Positions 16,915 to 25,226 of a DNA stretch of 64,000 bases are shown piece by piece. Every line of letters starts with the position of its first letter. Within the stretch, counting starts at the first letter, position 1. The stretch spans positions 232,709 to 296,708 of the forward strand of contig NZ_FXBA01000004.1 of NCBI RefSeq assembly GCF_900177705.1, given 5' to 3'. The stretch comes from Fibrobacter sp. UWB15. Lineage in GTDB: Bacteria; Fibrobacterota; Fibrobacteria; Fibrobacterales; Fibrobacteraceae. The notes under the pieces were generated by a model. It was not told where the DNA came from and ran no database searches. It was given only the letters and a program-made list of their open reading frames with translations. A program made the translations under genes and the position numbers.

Positions 16915-18639
16915 CTAACTCTCACCAATCGCCACATATTTCTGGATCCGGCTATTCGGCTTATCCGGAACAGTATAACGTATTCTTTTGTTAAGCAATG
17001 GCTTGAGGTACAATTTATCAAAACTCTTTCGGTCAGACAACTTCAAGAATGCCATCATCTCCTTTTTAGACCGAGGGATTCTACAGAACAAGACCAGTTC
17101 ATTGCATTTAGTTTGTATATCATCTTGGGGGGCGACTTGGGGGGTGACTTGGGGGGTGGTCACGTCAAAATCCGAATTCAGCACATAATACACCGAGTCA
17201 ACCGTTTTGCCCTTTTGTTTCAAAACGCCCATTTTTTTAAGAAAATCAAGGTTTAAATCAGCCAATTTCCGTTTTTCACCGACAATCTGCATATAAGTCA
17301 ACGTATCAACTGCACCAACTTCACGGGCAAAAATCAAGGCCGAACGCTGACCCTGCGTAAGATTTTCGCCAAAGCCGCTAAGCCAAGCCTCGTCACCTTC
17401 ATCAAAGAACTTGTGCAAGAGCAACCGAATCGTGAAAGTATCCTTTGTTCTGTCAGACTCAAACGTGGGCATCGAAAGCCCCGCCCCGGTCATCAAGCGA
17501 CGCATGGTACGAATCCCCGTTCCCTTGAATTCCGCAAGGTTTGTCTCATGGAGAATCGAGGCAATCAACTGATTTCGTGTATCGCTCCCAGCGGTTCCAA
17601 TTTCTTCTTGCGCCTTCAGAGAATACCCCGAATTAATTATTTCGATGCGATTGTTGTAGCGGATAATTTGAGTCGGACGGTTATGCCGATACGAACGATG
17701 CATAACGGCATTTACGATAGCCTCCCTTATCACGCGTTCCGGCAAGTCGGGTTTTGTCGTCGCGCGTATCTGCCCTTCTTTCAACGAAAAATTTTGAGGC
17801 AAATCCGACAAGACCGCATCAATCATCCTGTCAATCTGGAGCATAAGCGGCCCCATGAACTCAATCGCAGAAAAACGTTCATCGACATTTTCTACCCACT
17901 CATTTCCGCGCACGCGAATATAGTCCGTCCGCATCAACGGGTAAAACCGCCGAATAACACGCTTCGTTCCAAAAAGCATTACACCCGCAAATGTAAGGTT
18001 ACCATCTTGCGTCAAGCATTCCAACGATTCCAAAAGTTCCCTGTCACTATAGTTGAGTTCTTCCGCCTTGGGATTAACCTCTTTGCGACATCTGCGGTAA
18101 TACTTGACGGCATCCAAATCGACATCATCAAAACTTGTATTCTTGACAACAGAAGAATCGAAACTCGTATTATCTTGATAAAAGGCATACAAGTCTTCTT
18201 CTGTGCATCGTTGGTCGCTTGACCCGATTCGTCGCCATGCACCTTGCGGTAAACCCACGCTCTTGAAATACAGAGGTTTTTGTTGACTTGGGAGTTCCGG
18301 CACGAAAATTTTCAGCACATTCTTGCCATCAAGCTTTTCCACATCGATTCGCGGACGCACCGACAAATTGAACATACTCGCGCACCGCGTAGAAATATCC
18401 AACTGAGCCTTATCTGGATTTTCAACACCCTCAATCCAAAAACGATTGTCGAGCGCCTTGGTATCTTCACCAATCCCTAAAAGAATATACCCACCGCCAA
18501 GCCCAGGTTCGTTGCAAAACGAACAGACAGACTCCATCAACGACTGAGCCGAATCACTTTCGCCCTTGGCCTCAATCCACACGCATTCATCGGATTCGGA
18601 CAACAGTTTATAGAGTTCTTGTGCAGTGTAGAGTTTCAT
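16915..18639 (-). CDS. AlbA_2 (Schlafen-type) / HATPase_c_4 regulator
   Basis: 574 residues. N-terminal AlbA_2 domain, about residues 8-150 (WIEAKGESDSAQSLMESVCSF, then GGGYILLGIGED), thought to bind nucleic acid. A C-terminal ATPase-like domain follows at about 270-390 (PERVIREAIVNAVMHRSYR, RIEIINSGYS, GTGIRTMRRLM). Near the end a TPQV-TPQV-APQ linker precedes a short winged-helix-like tail. Proteins of this build are usually called transcriptional regulators or RecG-like ATP-binding proteins and are common in mobile and defence regions. GAGG precedes the start; TATATTTA lies about 50 nt upstream. Confidence 0.85.
   Translation of the reverse strand: MKLYTAQELYKLLSESDECVWIEAKGESDSAQSLMESVCSFCNEPGLGGGYILLGIGEDTKALDNRFWIEGVENPDKAQLDISTRCASMFNLSVRPRIDVEKLDGKNVLKIFVPELPSQQKPLYFKSVGLPQGAWRRIGSSDQRCTEEDLYAFYQDNTSFDSSVVKNTSFDDVDLDAVKYYRRCRKEVNPKAEELNYSDRELLESLECLTQDGNLTFAGVMLFGTKRVIRRFYPLMRTDYIRVRGNEWVENVDERFSAIEFMGPLMLQIDRMIDAVLSDLPQNFSLKEGQIRATTKPDLPERVIREAIVNAVMHRSYRHNRPTQIIRYNNRIEIINSGYSLKAQEEIGTAGSDTRNQLIASILHETNLAEFKGTGIRTMRRLMTGAGLSMPTFESDRTKDTFTIRLLLHKFFDEGDEAWLSGFGENLTQGQRSALIFAREVGAVDTLTYMQIVGEKRKLADLNLDFLKKMGVLKQKGKTVDSVYYVLNSDFDVTTPQVTPQVAPQDDIQTKCNELVLFCRIPRSKKEMMAFLKLSDRKSFDKLYLKPLLNKRIRYTVPDKPNSRIQKYVAIGES
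17124..17159. repeat. Three 12-bp direct repeats inside the AlbA_2 gene
   Basis: The unit CTTGGGGGGYGR occurs three times in tandem (starts 17124, 17136, 17148) and encodes the TPQV-type linker. Being a multiple of three it can expand or contract without breaking the frame. Confidence 0.75.
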
Positions 18640-18742
18640 TGTTTTCCTCTAATCCATGGGATTCCTATTCTACCTAAATATAACTCCATCCACTTGACAC
18701 AAAGTGACAAAATGAGATTTTTCTCAACAGCGTAACAGCCAC

Positions 18743-19048
18743 TTACGGAAGCGTATAATAATCAAGAATCAGGTCAACCGCACTTGCGTCCTTGAGGATT
18801 CGGTTTTCTATCTCGGGCATTGGCTCGGGTTCGTTTCTTTTTTCAAAGTCCTTGAGGTCCAAATACGTCGAAATCCTTAGACGGTTCTGAGGAGACAAGC
18901 CCATGACCGTTGCATAGACTTTTGCGTATTTTCTTTTATTATCTGTACTTGAATAGTCGAAATCTTTCAACTTCTGCATCAGCATAGTGCCTGTAGGGAA
19001 TCCGTACGGGACACTGCAACCGGCACCTATGATAAAGACATCAGACAT
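18743..19048 (-). pseudogene. N-terminal fragment of a SIR2-like / Rossmann protein
   Basis: 101 residues. MSDVFIIGAGCSVPYGFPTGTML looks like the nucleotide-binding start of SIR2-like defence proteins (GAGxS, then P-x-G). Family proteins are several hundred residues longer, so this is probably a truncated remnant. The first 76 bp recur almost exactly at 19905-19980. Its ATG overlaps the stop of an upstream remnant as TAATG. Identity as SIR2-like is a moderate-confidence inference from the first 25 residues. Confidence 0.5.
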
Positions 19049-19224
19049 TATTCTTCGCCCTTTAAGTTTTTTGACACTTCTACTGCGGATATATGGGAAT
19101 TCTCGACAATCAGCCCAATTACCTTCTGCTTATTTATACCGACATTTATACCGTCGCTTATACCGACATCAGCCCCTTCAATTGCCTCATTTTTGCCAAT
19201 CAGGGCGCTTGATATTTCAAAGTT
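19048..19224 (-). pseudogene. C-terminal remnant of an AlbA_2- or Fic-type protein (winged-helix tail)
   Basis: An open frame without a start reads EISSALIGKNEAIEG..., then VGISDGINVGINKQKVIGLI and ENSHISAVEVSKNLKG before a stop. The repeated VGI-x-GIN spacer and the helix-turn-helix-like end are typical of the tails of AlbA_2 ATPases and some Fic proteins. No N-terminal part exists here, so it is a relic. Confidence 0.45.
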
Positions 19225-19257
19225 TTATTTTAAGAGCAGCAAGCTTTTCTCTTGGAT

Positions 19258-19656
19258 TTAAGCTAGAGTATCGTCATTCGACACCGACAACAGACGCTTG
19301 AAATGGGACCAATTAAGATTGCGCACACATGTGTTCACAATCTCAAAATCGTTAAACAACAGATAAAACTTCCTGAAATATTGAACATTCCGTTTGCCGT
19401 AGCCATCCCCGAATTTTCTAGTCAAATCCTCCGAAATAAGTTCAATAAGCCGATCTCCGTATGCAGCCCTATTCTTCCCCTTCTGTTCCTGTTCGACAAT
19501 TCTTCGCCCAATATTCCAGTTTGTGACTACAATGATTGAACTGACGGCGCTGTTAGCCGCATTCCTGGCGTTCTGGACAAGTTGAGCTATTTCGTCCAAG
19601 AACTTGCTTTCGCTTTTAGTCGCAACTTTCAGGTGTTTTACTTTTGGCTCAGTCAT
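19258..19656 (-). pseudogene. YhcG/DUF1016 family, N-terminal domain only
   Basis: 132 residues. It fits the N-terminal DUF1016 domain: QNARNAANSAVSSIIVVTNWNIGRRIVEQEQ, then YGDRLIELISEDLTRKFG and NLNWSHFKRLLSV. The C-terminal PDDEXK nuclease domain of full proteins (about 350 residues) is missing. The frame stops at 19258 and a short different frame just after reads LNPREKLAALKIKL, probably the tail of another lost gene. These proteins occur with restriction systems. Confidence 0.6.
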
Positions 19657-19824
19657 TTGTCATATTCCTTTATCCACATTCATGATTAAATATACATTCT
19701 CGCTAAGACATAATTTGACATTTCAAAGTTTTATTTTGGAGGGGCAGGTTTTGGACTATCGTCCCACCAGTGCGGCTCGGTCATATCAAACTTCGTTTGC
19801 TGCGACTCTCGCCTTGTACAGTTG

Positions 19825-19885
19825 TCCCCTCGCTCGCACGGCGTTGCTCGCTACCCCTTCGAGCGGGGACACCCCGCAACGCCCC
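19825..19885 (-). repeat. 61-bp inverted repeat, left copy
   Basis: On the minus strand it begins GGGGCGTTGCGGGGTGTCCC and ends GCGAGCGAGGGGA. The copy at 25046-25106 is in the opposite orientation and differs at only a few positions. Together they bracket the GmrSD and HsdS/M genes. Confidence 0.85.
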
Positions 19886-19904
19886 GGCCTCAGAATGGAC
19901 TTAT

Positions 19905-19980
19905 TTCTGCATCAGCATAGTGCCCGTAGGGAATCCGTACGGGACACTGCAACCGGCACCTATGACAAAGACATCAGACA
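19905..19980 (-). pseudogene. Second copy of the SIR2-like gene start (76 bp)
   Basis: Almost identical to 18972-19047 (two differences seen). It would encode SDVFVIGAGCSVPYG...MLMQK and then a stop, and the ATG is changed to TTG. It is a dead fragment, showing that this segment was duplicated. The stretch 19657-20022 contains nothing else but this fragment and the 61-bp repeat. Confidence 0.7.
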
Positions 19981-20022
19981 ATGTTCACCACCCCATCGGT
20001 TCATAATCCACATTTTCTCTTT

Positions 20023-22176
20023 TTATTTTTTCAAAGCAAAACGAATGCTTTCCGAATAATCAGTTCCTGCTTCCGCATCAAATAACTGAGCAATGCGGGA
20101 AGCCACCTTTATCGTTTCATAAGCGGATTTTGCAGTACGAACATACAATGCAGTTGCAATTTGTTCGTAACCTGCTTTTTCAGCATAATTCTCATCATTT
20201 TCATTTCGATAAACGGCCTTTAGTTTCTCAGGAGTTACAGCTTTTTCAAACGCATCTCGATTATCTTCTACCAGCTTTTTACAAAGTGTCGGAATAAAAT
20301 CATTCCATTTCTCAACACTAAATTCTTGGTCGTCTATCAAAAGTAAAGATGGTTTACTAAAAGTAAACTGAGCAGCATCCTCATCAAACTTATGAAGTTG
20401 GTTTTTATCTATGTTCTTTTTCTGATATTTGGCAGGAAAACTCCAAACCTTCATAGCTTCATCAGCAAGCATCTCGGAACGTTTATGAATATCTCCGGAC
20501 CTCCACTCCTGAAAATCACATAACTTTTTTGAATAGTAGAAGTTAGACATCTTGTAAATGTCTTTCTTTTCACAGAACTGCTTATTTGATAATTCTGGAT
20601 TGTAATTCGTCAAAGATAGATTTCCAAGTCTGTGTAAATTAGTTTCAAATTCCTGAATATCCGATTCATCCAAATAATTTCGCCAAGCATCATCAAGCGT
20701 TTGTGGCATCACATGTTCAATTGTGATTGTTTCATCATCAAACAGAGGTAATCCCTTCGGCATAGGAGAATGCATTTCAAGAATATAAAGTAGGTATTTC
20801 GTCCCCCTACTTCTCAATGTCAAATACATATCCTTATGAACAAGCGCATCCCTAAATTCCTCATCAGTCGGGAAAGCATAAGAGCCCTTACCAGATGTTA
20901 TCGCCAGCCAAAAGGCATTAAGGAAATCATTTTCATAAGAAAAACCTTCTTTAGAACACTGCTCATCCAATCTTTGCATCACACTACCAGAGAACTGTCT
21001 ATTAATACCCTGAGCTTTGCAGATGCGAGCTCTAAACGTCAATGAAGAAATTATGTCAACAACTTGTTCCATAATTTCCATAGATATCAGCCCTTTATCA
21101 AAGCGTTCAAATACATACAAAAGCAAGCTTCGAGATTTACTCGTTTCGTTAACAGTCAAAAGAAAGTATAATTTCTGACGAAGTTTAGACTCTTTTGCAA
21201 TCACAACATCTGGTTTAAACAAAAAATTCTTGTAAATTTCGGCGCAATCTTTAAGGTCTTGGAAGCACGCTTCCATATTCGCATAATTATCACCGTTTGC
21301 ATAGTTTGAATAATGAAGCTTAAATGCAGTATAAAGCGTTTTCTCATTAATATGGCTACGGCGCATATTGATATTGATTGCATCACTTCGTTTTTTGAAG
21401 ACGAGATAGTCAACAAAAAATTGTTCCATATTATCAACACCAACAATATTTTCGATTTGGAACCAAAAATCGTTATAAAGAGTCGTTTGCTGTTCGTGAT
21501 TAAATTGCATTAAGAAGTAGTTTCTTAACAAATCAACATTTGTCAAATCAAGACCAGTTGAATTCAAACTTTCAAAAATTTCCTGAGGGTTTTCCTTTTG
21601 GACCTCAAGTTCAATAATTGTGAGATTTCGGAGGCTATCCAAAACTAGATTGACATCTTTACCTTCTTTTATGTATTTTTCCAAATGTTCATAAAAGCGT
21701 AGATAGTTCCGATAGATTCTTGAGTCCTTTTGCTGAGCAGTCAGTTTATCAGCAGCCGTACTGTATGTATTTTCGAGAAGAATATGGTAAACCGCATCAT
21801 CCCTCTTATTTAAATGCAGCTTAGTTTTCAAATAGTCCGTGTCTATACAATGGCCTCGATTATAGAAATAGCTATTCTGAATTTCCTCTTTGAGCGATTT
21901 TTCCTCAACCAGATCATGTAAAGCTTTTAAGAGCAGCGTTATACTAGTAAGCCTCTGTTATCCATCAATGATAGACTTTTCATGAGAAGAATAGGCCTTA
22001 AAGCAAATCGTGCCAAGGAAATGTTCGTTTCCAGATTCAATTACTCTCACAATATCTTGAAACAACTGATCACAATTGCCTTCGAGCCAATCGTAATTAC
22101 GTTGGTAAACCGGAACTACAAAAACAGTTCGGTAGGCACTTAAAAATTCTTCTATACTACTATTGTGAGCTTGCAT
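20023..22176 (-). pseudogene. GmrSD-type (DUF262 + DUF1524) restriction protein, interrupted by a stop
   Basis: Reading through one TAA gives a 717-residue protein. The N-terminal part (VFVVPVYQRNYDWLEGNCDQLF) is DUF262/GmrS, an NTPase-like DNA-processing domain. The C-terminal part has the DUF1524/GmrD nuclease motif IEHVMPQTLDDAW and LGNLSLTNYNPELSNKQF. Such enzymes cut glucosylated or otherwise modified phage DNA. The stop at 21958-21960 stands in the conserved DGQQR motif: SIIDG, stop, QRLTSITLLLKAL, which implies CAA changed to TAA. The frame is otherwise intact, so the damage looks recent. The downstream 602 residues might still be translated from an internal start such as 21831. Confidence 0.85.
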
Positions 22177-22460
22177 ATAAACCTCGTTTATAATTGTATT
22201 TGGCCGGTTGAACTCTAGTACATTCGTTAAATCCGGCCATAATCTTTAACTCAAAAAACCGGCTCGCCCAAGAGGGCAATCCTTATGTTGATAATATACC
22301 TTAATAATATGAAGGATAATTCCAATTTTTCGTGGAATGAAGCGTTTTTAGGGAGAAAACTCACTCTGACATCAGTTTTCGGACGTAACAGACGCCAATA
22401 AGTAAAATTATTTTAACTAAATGCTATTTTTGGCTTAAAAAAAGCAAACCATCCACCATT

Positions 22461-22477
22461 GTTCAAAATTTTTGAAC
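22461..22477. promoter_or_regulatory. Operator-like palindrome GTTCAAAAnTTTTGAAC
   Basis: Perfect 8-base arms around one central T. It lies 18 bp before the -35 box at 22496, and a further half site TTTGAACA overlaps the -10 region at 22523-22530. This arrangement suggests control by a dimeric regulator. Confidence 0.5.
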
Positions 22478-22495
22478 ATTTTTATTAAATCACTA

Positions 22496-22526
22496 TTGAC
22501 TTACGCTTTCTGATATTGTATATTTG
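22496..22526 (+). promoter_or_regulatory. Promoter of the HsdS/M-like operon
   Basis: TTGACT, 17 bp, TATATT (followed by TG, so also TAnnTTTG). Spacing is ideal for a sigma-70 class promoter. It lies about 55 bp before the ATG at 22579, which has AGGAG as ribosome-binding site. Confidence 0.7.
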
Positions 22527-22578
22527 AACATAGAAAATAAATCAAAAGAAACAAACTTTCAAATCTAGGAGCGCCACC

Positions 22579-23043
22579 ATGAAGAACAATATTCTCAAGC
22601 TGGAAATGTTCGAAGCCGTATGCAAGTGCGGTCATGTCGGGAGATCGCATTACATCATCAAAAGTTTCCCCCTGATGGCGCAGTCCAGAAAGGAGGCCGC
22701 TAGAATCGCCCGCGGGATACCGCGCGTAAAGCACGATTACCAAGACGCCATTTTGAACGTTTTCAAAATCGACAAGAAGCGCTACTTCGAACTGGTCGAG
22801 ATAAACAACCGCGACCCTTACCTTCGTTGTACCTGCATCCAGGACCAGAACGCAATCGACCTGTCCGACCGATTAATGGACGAAGACCGTTCGAACCATT
22901 ACTCCCCTCGTAAAGAAGAAAATAAAAAGACATTCTATTGCAACAAGCAAAAAATCCGCAACCAGAAAAAATACATGACCCGCTACTACGACATCGAAAA
23001 AATCAGCAACTACAACGCAATCGAATTCAACGACATCGCATAA
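22579..23043 (+). CDS. Small Cys-containing protein of the HsdS/M-like operon, function unknown
   Basis: 154 residues, basic (many Lys, Arg, Asn). Two cysteine pairs, CKCGHVGRSHY near residues 15-25 and LRCTCIQDQN near 82-91, could bind a metal. No family recognised. AGGAG lies 8 nt before the ATG. The stop TAA overlaps a possible ATG of the next gene as TAATG, so it is surely cotranscribed with the HsdS-like and HsdM-like genes. It could be a partner subunit or the regulator that binds the upstream palindrome; both are guesses. Confidence 0.75.
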   Translation: MKNNILKLEMFEAVCKCGHVGRSHYIIKSFPLMAQSRKEAARIARGIPRVKHDYQDAILNVFKIDKKRYFELVEINNRDPYLRCTCIQDQNAIDLSDRLMDEDRSNHYSPRKEENKKTFYCNKQKIRNQKKYMTRYYDIEKISNYNAIEFNDIA

Positions 23044-23057
23044 TGGAGACCATCAAG

Positions 23058-23708
23058 ATGAAGAAAAGATTAGGCGATATTTCCAAAATTACCGGTGGCC
23101 AAATCACATCTAGGCTGGAAAAGAAAGAAATCGACGATCTCTTTGAGATTGTGTACGAATCCAACAAACCCAGGATTACACGCGAAGCCCTAGTTCTTGT
23201 CCCCAGGGCTATTTCGAACGGCTTTGTGGACAAATCCTCTTTGATGAAAATCACCTGCGAAAAAGAAATCAAAAAAGAGCACGACGCAACGGACTTAACG
23301 TTCTTCGTTAATGAAGACAAAATCACCAAAGCAGATACATTGGTTCTGAAACTGTCCACACCGTACGATGCCTGCGTTATCACGAAAGATGACGAGAACT
23401 TGATTGTCTCATCTTTTTGCGCATCCCTGACGCTTACGGATAAAGACGTTGATTTGCTTTATGTTCTCGCCTTTTTGAATTCAAAATTATATCAAGACCA
23501 AATCAAGGACCTCGCAGCAGGATCCGCCATCCCCTTAATTTCTGTAGGAGCAATCGAGAATGTACAAATACCTCTTCCACCAAAAGAGGAACAAGAAAAA
23601 ATAGGAAAGGACTTCATAAACACAATGAAAAAAATCAAACTTATAAATAAAGTTGTCGCTTTAGAAAGCGAAAAGATGAACTCTATCTTCTACGGAATGG
23701 AGGGATAA
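23058..23708 (+). CDS. HsdS-like specificity protein with a single target-recognition domain
   Basis: 216 residues from 23058 (MKKRLGDISKITGGQ; GGAG 9 nt upstream); an ATG at 23043 overlapping the previous stop would add five residues. The N-terminal RLGDISKITGG, central ASLTLTDKDVDLLYVLAFLNSK and C-terminal IPLISVGAIENVQIPLPPKEEQEKIG are the recognisable pattern of one target-recognition domain plus its spacer helix. Normal HsdS proteins have two such halves (about 400 residues), so this is a half-size subunit that would have to dimerise, as in some type I and type IIG-like systems. It is followed by the M-like gene after 4 nt. Confidence 0.8.
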   Translation: MKKRLGDISKITGGQITSRLEKKEIDDLFEIVYESNKPRITREALVLVPRAISNGFVDKSSLMKITCEKEIKKEHDATDLTFFVNEDKITKADTLVLKLSTPYDACVITKDDENLIVSSFCASLTLTDKDVDLLYVLAFLNSKLYQDQIKDLAAGSAIPLISVGAIENVQIPLPPKEEQEKIGKDFINTMKKIKLINKVVALESEKMNSIFYGMEG

Positions 23709-23712
23709 GGCC

Positions 23713-24990
23713 ATGAACAAAAGCTTTGCTAATGACTTTATACACGGCATGCTTCTCAACGGCGGTCCAGAGGGCGAATTAATCCCATATTCTAGGGCAA
23801 AAATAACCTTGATTGAATTACTTTTTTTCAAGGCGATGATGACAAGATCCGATTTTGCGAATATGCAAGGTCAGGAAGACTTTAATATAATGCTCGATTT
23901 CATGCGCATGTGCTCCTCAGGCGGAAGCGGATATAATGAAGAAGTTTTAAAAAGAACATTAAACATGTTCGAAAGAAACCACGGACTTCCCAGTGGAATT
24001 CTCGAAATAGATTCCTTCAAAAATCTCCTGCATAATCAATGGTATCTTATCAACGAAACGTTCTCTTTAAACATTCCCTCGCTGGAAGGCGATTACGCAA
24101 CAAGCTTGGCAGATTTAATCACCCGTCCTCAAGACAGCAAGGACTCTGCCAACACCTATCTATATTACACAAACGAAAGCCTGCAGCAATTAGCAGCAGG
24201 AATCCTGAAAGTCAAGAACAATGAAACGTTTATGGATTGTTGTTGCGGAATGTTTTCTTCAGCGCTTTACAACGACGCCGCAAATTATATCGGCATAGAA
24301 CTGGACAAAGAAATTGCGGGCATCGCTGCAATGATTCTGATTATGGCCAAGAAGAAATTCAATATCAAACACGAAAACTTCTTGGATTACAAAGATGAAA
24401 ATGTTGCAGACAAGATTCTTGCCGATATTCCCTGTGGCACAGGAATGCCCCAAACAGAAAATCGTCCTTACGGCAAAAATACCGAAGCTTATTGTATAGA
24501 GAACGTTGTCAACGCTCTTAAAGACGGCGGCAAAGCTGTAGTTGTCTGCTTTGGGTCAATTTTGAGCAAACAGGATTCTTCGAAAAAACTGCGCGAGGCT
24601 CTTACAAAGGATCACTTGCAAGCAGTAGTCGCTTTGCCCCCGATGAACATCGGCACAAAATCAAATACCAATTTGATCGTTCTGCAAAAAAACTGTCATG
24701 CCAAGGAAATCAAGTTCATCAACGCATCGAATCTTGAAATTAAAAACAAGAATAGATTGACACTGAACGAATCTGATATATCAGACATCATCAAAAGCCT
24801 AGATGGCGAAAATGCTAATTGTTTTTCCGCAAGCATCCCTGTCGAAGATATTTTGAAATCCGATAGCATTTCTTGGACTCCGAACAGCTACGTAAAGGGA
24901 GATGAGAAAAGCAAAGGGCGTTCCATTGAAGAAATTGACAAGGATTTGAAAGAATCCTACAAAGAACTTAAGGATTTGTTTCTGAGTTAA
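23713..24990 (+). CDS. HsdM-like N6-DNA methylase with degenerate catalytic motifs
   Basis: 425 residues. The N-terminal helical part and the Rossmann core follow HsdM: a TYLYYTNESLQQLAAGIL pre-motif, motif I at about 175-180, then acidic IGIELDKE, and the late block VVALPPMNIGTKSNTNLIVL. However motif I reads DCCCGMF rather than D-x-x-x-G-x-G, and the motif IV position reads ADIPCG (237-242) where NPPFG or DPPYG is expected. Activity is therefore doubtful. No hsdR gene is in the window. It may act as a DNA-binding or regulatory M-S complex, or methylate with a divergent site. Confidence 0.8.
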   Translation: MNKSFANDFIHGMLLNGGPEGELIPYSRAKITLIELLFFKAMMTRSDFANMQGQEDFNIMLDFMRMCSSGGSGYNEEVLKRTLNMFERNHGLPSGILEIDSFKNLLHNQWYLINETFSLNIPSLEGDYATSLADLITRPQDSKDSANTYLYYTNESLQQLAAGILKVKNNETFMDCCCGMFSSALYNDAANYIGIELDKEIAGIAAMILIMAKKKFNIKHENFLDYKDENVADKILADIPCGTGMPQTENRPYGKNTEAYCIENVVNALKDGGKAVVVCFGSILSKQDSSKKLREALTKDHLQAVVALPPMNIGTKSNTNLIVLQKNCHAKEIKFINASNLEIKNKNRLTLNESDISDIIKSLDGENANCFSASIPVEDILKSDSISWTPNSYVKGDEKSKGRSIEEIDKDLKESYKELKDLFLS

Positions 24991-25045
24991 TTGTTGTTGT
25001 TCATTCTCATAATCGTTCGCCGACGGCGGGCGTTTTTTTGCAGTC

Positions 25046-25106
25046 GGGGCGTTGCGGGGTGTCCCCGCTAGAAGGGGTAGCGAGCAACAAGGTGCGAGCG
25101 AGGGGA
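25046..25106 (+). repeat. 61-bp inverted repeat, right copy
   Basis: Opposite orientation to 19825-19885, nearly identical. It contains internal palindromic parts (CGGGG...CCCCG) and lies just upstream of the ORF6N gene promoter. Confidence 0.85.
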
Positions 25107-25139
25107 AGGCATTCCCCTTAAAAAAATCGCGCGGGTCTA

Positions 25140-25168
25140 TTGACAAACTGGATTTTTGAATCTATATT
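25140..25168 (+). promoter_or_regulatory. Near-consensus promoter of the ORF6N gene
   Basis: TTGACA, 17 bp, TATATT. It lies about 60 bp upstream of the ATG at 25227. Such a perfect sigma-70 promoter is unusual in this window, where most genes show only TAnnTTTG boxes, and may mark acquired DNA. Confidence 0.7.
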
Positions 25169-25226
25169 TAGTGCACAAGTGTGTAGTCTTTGGTATTTTT
25201 CCGCTTGTATGCCAGAGGAGTTGACG

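Larger units (their letters stand above)
22177..22578. other. Intergenic region between the divergent GmrSD and HsdS/M operons
   Basis: 402 bp, A/T rich. It holds a GGCCGG/CCGGCC hairpin (22202-22238), a GCCC/GGGC hairpin followed on the minus strand by a T run (about 22260-22290), and on the right side the operator-like palindrome and promoter listed separately. No gene is seen apart from a 26-codon frame at 22160-22240 that I do not support. Confidence 0.6.

Noticed and set aside
21831..21960. Genetic recoding or selenocysteine at the GmrSD stop
   Set aside because: The stop is TAA, which has no known recoding signal here; a simple nonsense change of Gln is more likely.
22160..22240. 26-codon minus-strand frame (MAGFNECTRVQPAKYNYKRG...) overlapping the GmrSD start
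   Set aside because: It arises from the GGCCGG hairpin region, has no clear ribosome-binding site, and cannot be told from chance without comparison.
23713..24990. Ordinary active HsdM of a complete type I system
   Set aside because: No hsdR in the window, the S subunit is half size, and the NPPF and motif I residues are altered.
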